A DNA stretch of 37,943 nt from Candidatus Izemoplasma sp. (GCA_029939945.1 JAOZRX010000013.1:1-37943); one strand, 5' to 3'. Positions 8,972 through 18,354 are shown, counted from the stretch's first letter. Notes: generated from the sequence alone by a model not told the origin. Program-made: numbers and translations.

Positions 8972-9874
8972 ATGAAAAAATTTAATTATGGAAAAGCAAT
9001 TTGCTATTCTGGATTTAGAGAAGGGCAGAGCCCAATTACAAAACAATATCCAAGCTATGAAAACATTTTAGAAGATTTACTTATTTTAGATAGTAAGTGG
9101 GACTACATAAGACTGTATGATCCATCCGTTCATGCCGAAACTGTTTTAAAAGTAATTTCTGAAAATAATATCAATCTCCAAGTAATGCTTGGTGTTGACT
9201 TAAGAGGAGAAGAAAGTAATCCTAATTGTGCTTGGGGTGGAGATTATACTAAGGATCAAATCAAGCAACATATAATTATAAATAAAAATAGTATAGCTAA
9301 AGCCATCAATCTAGCCAAGAAATATTCTGAGATTATATTTTCTGTATCTGCAGGGAATGAAAGTGTTCCCGAATGGAATGAAAATTTAGTTAGTCCAGAA
9401 AAAGTATTAGAATATGTCAAAGAGTTAAAAAGAAATATTGTTCAACCAGTTACATATTGTGATGGATATCATTATTGGAATACAATACTAAAAGAAGTGG
9501 CTAAAGAAGTTGATTTTCTAAGTATACATACTTATCCTGCCTGGGAAGGATACAAAATAGAAGATGCATTCAAAAAGTCTATTGAAAGCTATAATAGTGT
9601 TCTAAATAAGTATCCTCAAAAGGAATGCATAATTACTGAAGCAGGGTGGCCATCGATGAGTGATGGGAATAGAATGGTAAAAGAAAACGTTGGTGAAAAC
9701 TACCAACAAAAATACTTTAAAGAGATGCACCAATGGAGTGAAAAAAATGATATACTACTATTCTTTTTTGAAGCATTTGATGAACCATGGAAAGGTGGAT
9801 CAAATGCAGATGAACCAGAAAAACATTGGGGAATATTCACTGTTGATAGAATACCTAAAAAGGCTGCGAAGTAA
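8972..9874 (+). CDS. Glycoside hydrolase family 17-like beta-glucanase
   Basis: This 300-residue protein has the features of a GH17 (beta/alpha)8 barrel, the family of beta-1,3-glucan hydrolases and transglycosylases. The early strand pattern WDYIRLYDPS leads to SAGNESVPEW, whose E130 is the expected acid/base. ITEAGWPS supplies nucleophile E223. FFFEAFDEPWKGG followed by HWGIF is the usual ending. There is no signal peptide, lipobox or transmembrane helix, so the enzyme appears cytoplasmic and would act on imported beta-glucooligosaccharides or on an internal substrate; this is inference. Length is normal for a single catalytic domain. The start ATG follows a modest GGATGTGA site. No sugar transporter is adjacent. 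The next gene follows after 104 nt with no terminator, so the two may be co-transcribed. Confidence 0.8.
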   Translation: MKKFNYGKAICYSGFREGQSPITKQYPSYENILEDLLILDSKWDYIRLYDPSVHAETVLKVISENNINLQVMLGVDLRGEESNPNCAWGGDYTKDQIKQHIIINKNSIAKAINLAKKYSEIIFSVSAGNESVPEWNENLVSPEKVLEYVKELKRNIVQPVTYCDGYHYWNTILKEVAKEVDFLSIHTYPAWEGYKIEDAFKKSIESYNSVLNKYPQKECIITEAGWPSMSDGNRMVKENVGENYQQKYFKEMHQWSEKNDILLFFFEAFDEPWKGGSNADEPEKHWGIFTVDRIPKKAAK

Positions 9875-9978
9875 GAGTAAGAAGAAATTAATATTTGCAT
9901 ATAAGGTATTGAAATAGTACTATGATTATATGATGTTTTTGAAAATCAAATCAAATATTTATCATCTTAGGAGGAATT

Positions 9979-10470
9979 ATGGATCAAAGCAAAAAAATAA
10001 AAGCTATTAAAACTGGATTATTTGCATTTTATTATTTAACATTTTTTATTCCTGTTTATTCTACAGTAGTTTGGGGGAGCACATTAACTGCATCTGTAAG
10101 CGAATTAAATTGGGGTACATTTTTCACTGTATTTTTCTTAGTTGTTTTTGCAGTTACAATTTTTGTTATGTATTATAAAGAAAGACTTTTAAAACCTGCT
10201 TATATTACAACGTTAGTATTTATTGGGTTATTACTATTCTTACTAGTTGTTGGAAAAGATGTTAGTACATTTAAAATAGCATTCTACTTTCAAATTCTAA
10301 TTTATGGATTATTAATTTACGCAATGATTGCAGAAGAGAAAACTGTGAAAATGTATGACTTTGTTGCAGCAAAGATAAAAGTATTAATTAAAAAGATAGA
10401 GAAAATGATTTCATCAAATGAAAATCTTGCTGAAGAAACTACTAAGATTAAAGAAAAAGAAGAAGAATAA
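9979..10470 (+). CDS. Small polytopic membrane protein, unknown
   Basis: I do not recognise this 163-residue protein. It has four probable transmembrane helices (about 12-33, 46-66, 73-93 and 99-118). A cytoplasmic basic-to-acidic tail of about 40 residues ends in KIKEKEEE and could form a short coiled coil. The ATG follows AGGAGGAATT, an excellent ribosome binding site. It lies 104 nt after the GH17 gene without an intervening terminator, so the two may form one transcript ended by the long hairpin at 10516-10588. Nothing in the sequence shows a catalytic site or a transporter signature. Confidence 0.65.
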   Translation: MDQSKKIKAIKTGLFAFYYLTFFIPVYSTVVWGSTLTASVSELNWGTFFTVFFLVVFAVTIFVMYYKERLLKPAYITTLVFIGLLLFLLVVGKDVSTFKIAFYFQILIYGLLIYAMIAEEKTVKMYDFVAAKIKVLIKKIEKMISSNENLAEETTKIKEKEEE

Positions 10471-10515
10471 ACTAAAATAATTATTGTAAATTTTTATATT
10501 TTAAAGTTATCAAAA

Positions 10516-10588
10516 AAAAGTTTATCTATTTCAATGATATGGCCAACAAAAACCATTTGGTGGGCTTTATTAGATGGATAAACTTTTA
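10516..10588 (+). terminator. Long hairpin, probable terminator
   Basis: AAAAGTTTATC pairs with GATAAACTTTT (11 bp) and closes an interior of about 50 nt with its own partial pairing around CCAACA..TTGGTGG. A T-rich tail follows on the plus strand, and an A-run at the 5' side could serve the other strand. The large interior is unusual for a terminator. Confidence 0.55.
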
Positions 10589-10871
10589 ATATTCACTTTT
10601 TTAAAAGAATATATGAATAATTGACTGAATATACAAAGTAAAAACGCTTACTTTCACCTTGCAAAATATACTTCTAATTGATATAATACTATAGTAATTT
10701 AATAAAATATTTCCTTAACAATCATACTAAGTATTGTATTTGAGGGTTAGCATTTGAAACATGTAAGCCTTTTTCTTTGAAAAATATTGGTTATTAATTG
10801 TAATATTTTATTTTTTAAATTTTTTCATTGTATAATAAGTAAAATGGATAATAAGGAAAGGAAGTTAGAAT
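10589..10871 (+). promoter_or_regulatory. Leader region with two promoters before the S41 lipoprotein gene
   Basis: This gene-free stretch holds TTGCAA-17-TATAAT (10659-10687) and, nearer the gene, TATAAT at 10831-10836. Between them, hairpins at 10718-10737 and 10744-10769 are seen, the second followed by TTTTCTTT. A transcript from the first promoter could therefore end after about 80 nt or read on into the gene. A weak cre-like site is at 10638-10652. No open reading frame of note is present. Confidence 0.45.
10638..10652 (+). promoter_or_regulatory. Weak cre-like site
   Basis: GTAAAAACGCTTACT matches 13 of 15 positions of the consensus WTGWAARCGYTWWCW and sits just upstream of the -35 at 10659. 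One mismatch is at the important G of the left half, so this may be chance. Confidence 0.25.
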
Positions 10872-13800
10872 ATGAAGAAGTATATTGTTTTATTATTGGC
10901 TGTAATTAGTTTAGTTCTTACAGCATGCAGTCCTAGTGAATTTACTGTTACCTTCAATAGTGATGGAGGTACTAGTGTAAGTAATCAAACAATTGTGGAT
11001 GGCTCTACAATTGAAGAACCTAGCGTACCAACAAAGGAAGGATTCGATTTTTTATATTGGTATTCAGATGATAACACTACAGAGTTTGATTTTGATACTG
11101 AAATTAGTAGTGATATTGAATTAAATGCATTGTGGGATGAAATATTAATCTTCACAGTTGATTTTGATTCAATGGGAGGAACTGAAGTTTCTGTACAAAA
11201 TATTGTAGAAGGTGAAGTTGCTACAGAACCTGATTTACCAATCAAAGCTGAATTTAATTTTGTATATTGGTATACAGATGATATTAATGTAGCTTTCGAT
11301 TTTGATACAGAGATTAATAGCGACACTGAATTAACTGCACTATGGAGTGCAAAAGATGTTTATACTGTAACATTTGATGTAATAGGAGGGACTGAAACAG
11401 TTTCTCAAGCCGTTATTGATGGTAATGTTGCAACAGATCCAGGAGAAATAGAAAAATATGGATTTATCTTTATGTATTGGTATGCAACAGATGATACCAC
11501 TGCATATGATTTTACTACAGCTATTACAGATGATATTACGTTATCTGCTTTATGGGTAGAAAAAGAAATCTTCACTGTTACATTTGATTCAACAATAGGA
11601 AGTGTTATTGATAGTGTTGAATTATACGTAGATGAAGCTGTGGAGTTACCTACTGAACCTGTAGCAGGTACAAAAAACTTTGTATATTGGTATCTTGACA
11701 GTGAATCTGTTGAGTTTGATTTTAGTACTCCAATTACAAGTGATATTACTTTAACTGCAAAATGGTCAGACAAAGATTTGTTTGATATAACATTTGATTC
11801 AAATGGTGGAGAAGATATTGATGCACAAGTTGTTATGGACGGATATTTAGCATCTGTGCCTGTGTCACCTTCTATCTTTGCATATGAGTTTGTAAGATGG
11901 TATGAGACTGATGACTCAGTTCCGTTTGATTTTACATCTCCGATAACTGAAGATGTTGTTTTAACTGCATTTTATACTTTATTACCAGTTTATGCTGTTA
12001 GCTTTGATACTTTAGGTGGATCTGTCATCGATTCACAAAATATCATAGAAGATGAATCAATTATTGAACCAGTAGATCCTACAAGAGAAGGATATCGTTT
12101 TATGTATTGGTATGAAACAGATAACACCATTCCTTATGATGTGGAAAGTGTTATTACTGGAGATACAACTTTAACTGCAAAATGGGAGATATTATATACT
12201 CTCGTATTTGATTCTGATGGTGGAGATGAAGTAGAAACTCAAAGTTTATTAACATCTGAAGTTACAATTGAACCCGAAGTGCCTACCAAGTATGGAAGAC
12301 GATTTATTAGATGGTATGTTACTGATTCGGAAACAGCTTTTGTATTTGGAGATACATTAACTGAAAATGTAACTGTTACAGCTTTATGGCAAACTGTATT
12401 TACTGTTAAATTTTATAGTTTAGGTGTTGAATACGATTTACAAATTATTGATGATGGTGATTTAGTTATTATTCCAGATGAACCATCAAAAGCAGATCAT
12501 GTCTTTAAATATTGGTATACTACAGATTCTGAGACACCATTTGATTTTAATACACCTATTACATATAACCTTAATATACGAGCAAGATGGGAAACACCAA
12601 CTGAAAGACTAATTATGGCTGATATGGATGCATATGCAGAATCATTAGTAGGTCTTGATAATTTATTGCCAACTCCTGCTAGAGGAAGTGTGAATTTATC
12701 AACTTTACGTTATTATTCTGAAAGTCTTTATATTTCTGATGGTGGTGTAATATTGTCATTACCTGAAGATGTTCCTGAAGGGACTACAGGTACTTGGAAA
12801 TTAAAATTTACTTTAGACGGTGAGAGTTATTATCGTGAATATGAGATTCCGCTTTACCATGCAGATGAAATTGAGATTGCAGAAAGTAGAGTTTTACCAT
12901 TTGAGAATCTTACTACAGAATACGATGTAGCTGATTCAAGTATTTCATTATATTACGAACAAGATGGATTTGTTCCATATGTAAATGTAGAAGATTTCTT
13001 AGGCTTATTAGATGGGTTTATTGATCCATCACTGTTAATTACATTTACTCAAGATAATGACACATTAGAAATATTTTACCAGTATTATGATGAAGATGAG
13101 GATTATACATATGATTTGATATTAAATATTGATGCAACTGAAAATACAATTACTACAAATGATCCTGGTTTTTATTGGGCATACATTTATTCAACAGAAA
13201 CAAACTATGGACGTCATATTGAATACATTCAAGATCATCCAAATGAATCTTCTATAGAAGGTAGTGATGTTATATATGATTTAGATGAATATAATATGGA
13301 TATTGTTATGTACGAAGGTGAAATATTGCTTCCTTATTATATAACGAATCAATTATTTGCTGGTAGTGCTTATTATAATGTATATTACAATTATGATGGT
13401 TTGTATGGTATTTATTCATTACCAAGTTCTAGTAGTAAAGAAATGAGAACCATAATGGGTAGCACAATGAATAACGAAGATTTACCAGTAGATTTATTGC
13501 TTCATACTTTTGACATGTTAGCATTCGATTTAGATAATTTATATGGATTGAAAGATATTATGGAAGTTGATTCGTATTATGACTTATTGTACTCAATGAA
13601 AGATGATTTATTAGTAACAGATCCTGAAGAATTTGAAATTGCAATTAGAGACCTATTATTAAAAGGATTAGATGAACCACATACATCTTATGGTTATCAT
13701 TCATATTATAATAATTCTACTTACACTGGTCCTACTACGAATTCTTTGGCTGTTTATGGTTCAAGATTTACTCAATGGTATTATGATGGTTTAGTTGCTA

Positions 13801-14912
13801 CTGATGATGCTATTGGTGCTAGATGGGGAACAGCAATTACAGGTTGGAATGTTACAGTTAGACCAGATTATTGGTTCTTAAGTGATGAAGTTGTTATGTT
13901 ATCATTGGATGGATTTGTTACAAGTGATATTGAGGAAAGTAGTACACATGATGCTTTAATTCCAGAAAGTATGATGAAATTAACAGATATTACTAATGTA
14001 CTTCCAGAAATAACTCAAGGAAACAAATTCTTCTACTATAACAATTCAGATTCAAATAACAATATAGTAGATATTTTGGTAAAAGGTGTTGATGAAACAT
14101 ATGTAGATACTTATATAGCTGCCTTAATCTCTTCAGGATATAGTTATGTTTATGAAACTACTACAAATCCATTGTTGCAATATGGATATTATATGAAAAC
14201 AGTTAGTGATGGAATAGATGATGGAGATTATATGGTCATTGTTCACTATGATAGTGAGTATTCGTTATTCCATGTAGGGATTGCTAATGTTGTACCTCTT
14301 TCATATTCATCTATCTGGGCAGTTCGTCCAGATGTGAAAGAATTAATTGATGCAGATAGCGCAGTATATATGGAATTTATGCTTCAAGAAATAGAAGAAG
14401 AACATCCGGGTATTACTGATATTATTCTTGACATTTCATGGAATACTGGAGGAAACGTAGGAGCATTATATCGCGTTTTAGGGTTCATAACTGATCAACC
14501 ATTTGCAGTTTCAGGAATTGATGGGGATACTGGAGGAGCATCTACATATTATGTTGATATAACTGATATACCAGACTATTCTCATTTAACTTGGCACTTA
14601 CTAACGACTCCAACATCATTTAGTGCAGCTAATTCTTTAGCTAATATCTTTAAAAATAACGATTTGGGAAATATTATAGGTGTTCAAACAGGTGGTGGAG
14701 CGTGCTCTATCACACCAATCTTATTACCAAATGGGACAGCATTTACAACAAGTAGTAATAATATTAGTGCTTATCGTACAGGATTAGGGACTGAGGAAGA
14801 TCCTTATGTATATCATGATGTAGAATTTGGTATTACACCAGATTATGAAATTGACATTGAAGATATATTCTCAGTAAGTATATTGCTTGATATAATAAAT
14901 GAAACTGAATAA
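10872..14912 (+). CDS. Surface lipoprotein with eight Listeria-Bacteroides repeats and an S41 protease domain
   Basis: This 1346-residue protein has a lipoprotein signal (LVLTAC, Cys19). Eight tandem repeats of about 70 residues follow to about residue 578, each starting like FTVTFDSxGG and ending TLTALW, with a central F-x-YWY motif. This is the InlB-type Listeria-Bacteroides repeat. A middle region (580-880) contains many Tyr/Asp residues and no motif I recognise. The C-terminal part resembles an S41 peptidase of the tricorn/IRBP-like subgroup: LDEPHTSY with H937, DISWNTGGN, TSFSAA with probable nucleophile S1251, then VQTGGGAC where C-terminal processing proteases have Lys. It is probably a cell-surface protease on a repeat stalk that could feed peptides to the Opp system next door. 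The start follows AAGGAAGG. It is a single-gene unit; no canonical terminator follows. Confidence 0.8.
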   Translation: MKKYIVLLLAVISLVLTACSPSEFTVTFNSDGGTSVSNQTIVDGSTIEEPSVPTKEGFDFLYWYSDDNTTEFDFDTEISSDIELNALWDEILIFTVDFDSMGGTEVSVQNIVEGEVATEPDLPIKAEFNFVYWYTDDINVAFDFDTEINSDTELTALWSAKDVYTVTFDVIGGTETVSQAVIDGNVATDPGEIEKYGFIFMYWYATDDTTAYDFTTAITDDITLSALWVEKEIFTVTFDSTIGSVIDSVELYVDEAVELPTEPVAGTKNFVYWYLDSESVEFDFSTPITSDITLTAKWSDKDLFDITFDSNGGEDIDAQVVMDGYLASVPVSPSIFAYEFVRWYETDDSVPFDFTSPITEDVVLTAFYTLLPVYAVSFDTLGGSVIDSQNIIEDESIIEPVDPTREGYRFMYWYETDNTIPYDVESVITGDTTLTAKWEILYTLVFDSDGGDEVETQSLLTSEVTIEPEVPTKYGRRFIRWYVTDSETAFVFGDTLTENVTVTALWQTVFTVKFYSLGVEYDLQIIDDGDLVIIPDEPSKADHVFKYWYTTDSETPFDFNTPITYNLNIRARWETPTERLIMADMDAYAESLVGLDNLLPTPARGSVNLSTLRYYSESLYISDGGVILSLPEDVPEGTTGTWKLKFTLDGESYYREYEIPLYHADEIEIAESRVLPFENLTTEYDVADSSISLYYEQDGFVPYVNVEDFLGLLDGFIDPSLLITFTQDNDTLEIFYQYYDEDEDYTYDLILNIDATENTITTNDPGFYWAYIYSTETNYGRHIEYIQDHPNESSIEGSDVIYDLDEYNMDIVMYEGEILLPYYITNQLFAGSAYYNVYYNYDGLYGIYSLPSSSSKEMRTIMGSTMNNEDLPVDLLLHTFDMLAFDLDNLYGLKDIMEVDSYYDLLYSMKDDLLVTDPEEFEIAIRDLLLKGLDEPHTSYGYHSYYNNSTYTGPTTNSLAVYGSRFTQWYYDGLVATDDAIGARWGTAITGWNVTVRPDYWFLSDEVVMLSLDGFVTSDIEESSTHDALIPESMMKLTDITNVLPEITQGNKFFYYNNSDSNNNIVDILVKGVDETYVDTYIAALISSGYSYVYETTTNPLLQYGYYMKTVSDGIDDGDYMVIVHYDSEYSLFHVGIANVVPLSYSSIWAVRPDVKELIDADSAVYMEFMLQEIEEEHPGITDIILDISWNTGGNVGALYRVLGFITDQPFAVSGIDGDTGGASTYYVDITDIPDYSHLTWHLLTTPTSFSAANSLANIFKNNDLGNIIGVQTGGGACSITPILLPNGTAFTTSSNNISAYRTGLGTEEDPYVYHDVEFGITPDYEIDIEDIFSVSILLDIINETE
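10935..12605 (+). repeat. Eight tandem Listeria-Bacteroides (InlB B-type) repeats
   Basis: These are in-frame coding repeats of about 200-216 nt. Each encodes a beta strand T-V-T-F-D-x-x-G-G, a middle F-x-YWY-x-x-D and an ending L-T-A-L-W. At the DNA level they are diverged (only short matches such as TATTGGTAT recur), so they are old duplications. Repeat 4 has SIGS-like loss of the double glycine, and repeat 8 lacks it. Confidence 0.75.
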
Positions 14913-14923
14913 ACCGTACCGTT

Positions 14924-14976
14924 GTCTACATTAAACATTTTATATAAATAAAAAACGTGGAAATGTTTACATAGAC
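14924..14976. repeat. Long interrupted inverted repeat before the peptide-binding protein promoter
   Basis: GTCTA..TAAACATTT (14924-14940) pairs with AAATGTTTA..TAGAC (14961-14976), with a small internal loop and a 20-nt apical loop. No T-run follows on either strand, so it is not a standard terminator. It ends 17 nt before the -35 of the next gene. Confidence 0.6.
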
Positions 14977-14993
14977 AAAAAATGAAAGAAATA

Positions 14994-15022
14994 TTGATTT
15001 TTATTAATTTAGTTGCTATAAT
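14994..15022 (+). promoter_or_regulatory. Strong promoter of the peptide-binding lipoprotein gene
   Basis: TTGATT (14994-14999), a 17-nt spacer and TATAAT (15017-15022) with an extended TGC in front. It gives a leader of about 36 nt with an AAGGAGAG ribosome binding site. It is the best promoter in the window and fits an abundant binding protein. Confidence 0.75.
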
Positions 15023-15064
15023 TAGTATAGTCAAAAATTTAAAAATAGAAGGAGAGAGAAATTT

Positions 15065-18000
15065 ATGAAAAAAGTTTTATCTTTATTAATTGCTTTATTG
15101 TTTGTATTTACGCTTACTGCATGTACAGATGATACTGCTCTGCTAGACTTAACTGATACTGTTAATGCTTTACAGACTCAGTTAAACGCAAGTGACGTTA
15201 GCATCGAAGATTTAGAAGATGCTAAAGACGCTTTACAATTAGAAGTTGATGCTTTGACAGCAGATTTAGAACTTGCTAAAACTGCAAATACTGATTTAGC
15301 TGTAGAAATTACTGATCTACAAGCTGATTTAGATGATGCTCAATTAATTTTATCTAATACAATTGCTGCATTATCTAGTGACTTAACTGATGCTACTACT
15401 TTATTAGCTGCTCAATTAATTGAAGTTGCTGATGAATTCCAATTAGCATTAGATGAAGCAAATGTTAGTTTTAACTTAGCTCTTGATGAATCTAATGATC
15501 AAATTCAAGCTTTGCAAGATGCATTAGCTGATTCTAACGATCAAATTGCTAATCTTTTAGATCAATTAGCTGTTTTTGAAATACCTATTATTTATGGAAT
15601 GGATACAGCTGAAATCTATATTTATGAAGAATTAGATGCTAGATTAAAAGCTTTTGATATTCAAGAAGGTGACATTTCTGATTCAGTAGTTATGACATCT
15701 GTTGGTTCTTTTGATGAACCTGGTGAATACGAAGTTACATATGAAGCAACTGATAGCGATGGTAATACTGATGAATATTCTATTTCTGTTACAGTATCTA
15801 TACCTGACGTAGAAGTTGCAAACTACTTAAGTGGTGTTGATTTATCTAAATTAGATACTGAAAACAAAGGTAGAATATTTGCTGCACTTGAAGCTTACTT
15901 ACTAGAAAACGTTTATGCTGGAGTTCCTTTATATACTGGTGCTACACGCATAATGTATGCTGACCGTGTATCATTATTCTCTCCAGAGTTTAATGGTGTT
16001 ATGGGATTTGGTACTGCGTTCTCTACATTTACTGAAGATGACTCAAATGTATTAATGTATAGTGATACATATGGTAACGCTGGTGAATATACTTGGCGTG
16101 CATCATTTGTTACTGACCCTACTTCATTAAATCCTTGGACTGCAGATGACGCTGGTTCGTCTGACTTCATTGACTTATTTACTGGTAGTTTATATACATT
16201 CTATTTTGACACTTCTAAAACTGGATATGAAATTAATCCTGATTTAGCAAGTGCTGACCCAATTCCAATTAACCCTGTAGTTGAAAATGGTAAAACATAT
16301 GCTACTATATGGGAAATCCCTGTAAGAGATGACTTAGTATGGACATATCATGAAGATACTGATACTTCAGGATTCGCTGCAGGACATGAAGTTTTAGATG
16401 CTGAAGATTACTTATGGACTTGGAAATATGCATTAGATAACACATGGTTCAGAGCTATTTCTGGTGGTGGAGACTTCATTACTAGTGGTATTAAAAATGC
16501 TGCTGAATATTTAGCTGGAACTGCAACTTGGGAAGAAGTTGGTCTTAAAGTTGTTGATGGTAATATTCAGTTACAATATACATCAGACAAATCTATGTTT
16601 GATATTAAATACCAATTAGCTGGTTCTTGGACTCCTATCAACCAACAATTATTTGAAGATGTTGGAGCTTTAGGTTATGGATTAGGTCCTGATTCTGTTG
16701 CTGCAAGTGGAATTTATGTATTTGAAACTTGGACATCTGGGCAATTCTTATATTTCTCTAAGAATCTAAATCATCCTCATGCTGACATGTATAATTATAC
16801 TGGACAACAATTTAGACAAATTTCAGATGATGAACAAAGATTTGCAGAGTTCTTAGAAGGTAGATTAGAAAGTTCTGCAGTTCCTTCTGCAAGAATTGAT
16901 GAATTTATCACAGACCCTCGCGTTAAAGTTTCTCCTGCAAATACAACTTGGAGATTAATGATTAACGGATTTGGTACTGAAGAAAACAGAGATGCTTATA
17001 TCGAGCAATATCCAGAATTTGGATTAGCTGATGACTTTGTACCAGAACCAATCTTACAATATCTTGAAATGAAAAAAGCATTGTATTATGGATTCGATAG
17101 ATATCATGCAGCTGTTGAAGTTGTTAAAACATATTTACCTGCATTCACATTATTTGCTTCTACTTATTTCTTAGATGCTGAAGGTGGTATCTCAGTACGT
17201 GGTACTGAAGCTGGTGCTGCTATTGTTACTGATTTTGGTGGAGGAACTTATGGATTCTCTCCAGATGCTGCTGTTGCATACTTTAAATCAGCTGTAGCTA
17301 AAGGTATTGCTGATGGATACTACACTGCTGGTACTCCTACAAATTATACTATTATTGATTTATCATTGACTTATGCTTCTAGTGGTAACTCTGGAGCACA
17401 AAATATGGTTGCTGAACTTGTTCAACAATATGAATCATTATTAGTTGATGATGAAAATTATGTAATTCTTAATATCGAAGTAGCTGACGTTGCATTCCCT
17501 ACAAATTATTATGACTTTATGATGACTGGGGCTACTGATTTAGGTATTGGTGGTATTAGTGGTTCATTAATGGATGCGCCTTCATTCTTAGACGTATTTA
17601 ATGATGACAACGTATCAGGATTTACATTAAACTGGGGTATTGATACTCACAGTGTTAACATCCCTGTAATTTACAGAGGATTAGATGGTAAAACTGTACA
17701 CGAATTATGGTCTTATAATGCATTAGTTGCTACTATTAACGGTAAAGAATACATCGCAGATGGTGTAGAACAAACTGTATTTGATAGTTTAAATGGTTTA
17801 ATTGATGCTTACATAGATATGGCTGGATCAGCTGTTGCTTCTTCGACTGATGGGGCTGACTTAGCTCAATATGTTCTTGGACAAACTGTTACAGAAATGG
17901 CAACTGCTGAAGGATTTGACGCTGTTCATGCATATATCGTAGTTACTGTTGATGGAGGAAGCTTCTTATTCGTTGTTTCTGAATTAGATGGTGGATTTGA

Positions 18001-18313
18001 ATTAGTTGCACAACATGCTTTAGCAACTGACGCAAGAACTGCTATTTTAAACAATGTAGCTGCATACGGATATAATTCTTCACATCTTACAGCTGTTGTT
18101 GGACCTATGACAGACGCTGATGTAGTTGCTAACGCTTATTTAAGTGGTATGGATGCAACTATTACAACTGTTGCTGGATGGGCTGCTGAAACTGGAGCTC
18201 CTGCTGCTTATACTGAGCTTTATGAAACTTCTTGGACTACATCTGGTAGTTGGGACGATGCTTTTGTAGTATTACACATTGGTGAATACTATATTGGTTG
18301 GGCTTGGTTATAA
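15065..18313 (+). CDS. oppA: Oligopeptide-binding lipoprotein on a coiled-coil stalk (OppA-like)
   Basis: This 1082-residue extracellular solute-binding protein is about twice the usual OppA length. The lipobox is TLTAC (Cys20). Residues about 25-170 are a continuous heptad-rich coiled coil (LQTQLN.., LQADLDDAQ, LQDALADSNDQIANLLDQL). Residues about 172-250 form an Ig-like domain (GDISDSVVMTSVGSFDEPGEYEVTY...). The SBP family 5 domain spans about 255-890 (WRASFVTDPTSLNPW, IPVRDDLVWTY, DAEDYLWTWKYALD, MKKALYYGFDR). A further 190-residue C-terminal domain ending in GEYYIGWAWL is unrecognised. Alanine and GCT codons are more frequent than in neighbours, consistent with high expression. It has its own promoter and terminator, separate from the permease/ATPase operon that starts 477 nt later. 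The peptide ligand is inferred from family and context. Confidence 0.85.
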   Translation: MKKVLSLLIALLFVFTLTACTDDTALLDLTDTVNALQTQLNASDVSIEDLEDAKDALQLEVDALTADLELAKTANTDLAVEITDLQADLDDAQLILSNTIAALSSDLTDATTLLAAQLIEVADEFQLALDEANVSFNLALDESNDQIQALQDALADSNDQIANLLDQLAVFEIPIIYGMDTAEIYIYEELDARLKAFDIQEGDISDSVVMTSVGSFDEPGEYEVTYEATDSDGNTDEYSISVTVSIPDVEVANYLSGVDLSKLDTENKGRIFAALEAYLLENVYAGVPLYTGATRIMYADRVSLFSPEFNGVMGFGTAFSTFTEDDSNVLMYSDTYGNAGEYTWRASFVTDPTSLNPWTADDAGSSDFIDLFTGSLYTFYFDTSKTGYEINPDLASADPIPINPVVENGKTYATIWEIPVRDDLVWTYHEDTDTSGFAAGHEVLDAEDYLWTWKYALDNTWFRAISGGGDFITSGIKNAAEYLAGTATWEEVGLKVVDGNIQLQYTSDKSMFDIKYQLAGSWTPINQQLFEDVGALGYGLGPDSVAASGIYVFETWTSGQFLYFSKNLNHPHADMYNYTGQQFRQISDDEQRFAEFLEGRLESSAVPSARIDEFITDPRVKVSPANTTWRLMINGFGTEENRDAYIEQYPEFGLADDFVPEPILQYLEMKKALYYGFDRYHAAVEVVKTYLPAFTLFASTYFLDAEGGISVRGTEAGAAIVTDFGGGTYGFSPDAAVAYFKSAVAKGIADGYYTAGTPTNYTIIDLSLTYASSGNSGAQNMVAELVQQYESLLVDDENYVILNIEVADVAFPTNYYDFMMTGATDLGIGGISGSLMDAPSFLDVFNDDNVSGFTLNWGIDTHSVNIPVIYRGLDGKTVHELWSYNALVATINGKEYIADGVEQTVFDSLNGLIDAYIDMAGSAVASSTDGADLAQYVLGQTVTEMATAEGFDAVHAYIVVTVDGGSFLFVVSELDGGFELVAQHALATDARTAILNNVAAYGYNSSHLTAVVGPMTDADVVANAYLSGMDATITTVAGWAAETGAPAAYTELYETSWTTSGSWDDAFVVLHIGEYYIGWAWL

Positions 18314-18354
18314 TAATAACTAATAAATCTCAAACAATCTAAAAAATATATAAA

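Noticed and set aside
9690-9917. Open frame overlapping the end of the GH17 gene in another frame
   Set aside because: Lys/Asn-rich translation without a start site or family signature; the GH17 frame contains the catalytic motifs and the expected ending.
10935-12605. CRISPR array or satellite repeat
   Set aside because: The regularity is at protein level only; DNA repeats are diverged and coding, with no constant repeat-spacer pattern. No CRISPR array was seen elsewhere.
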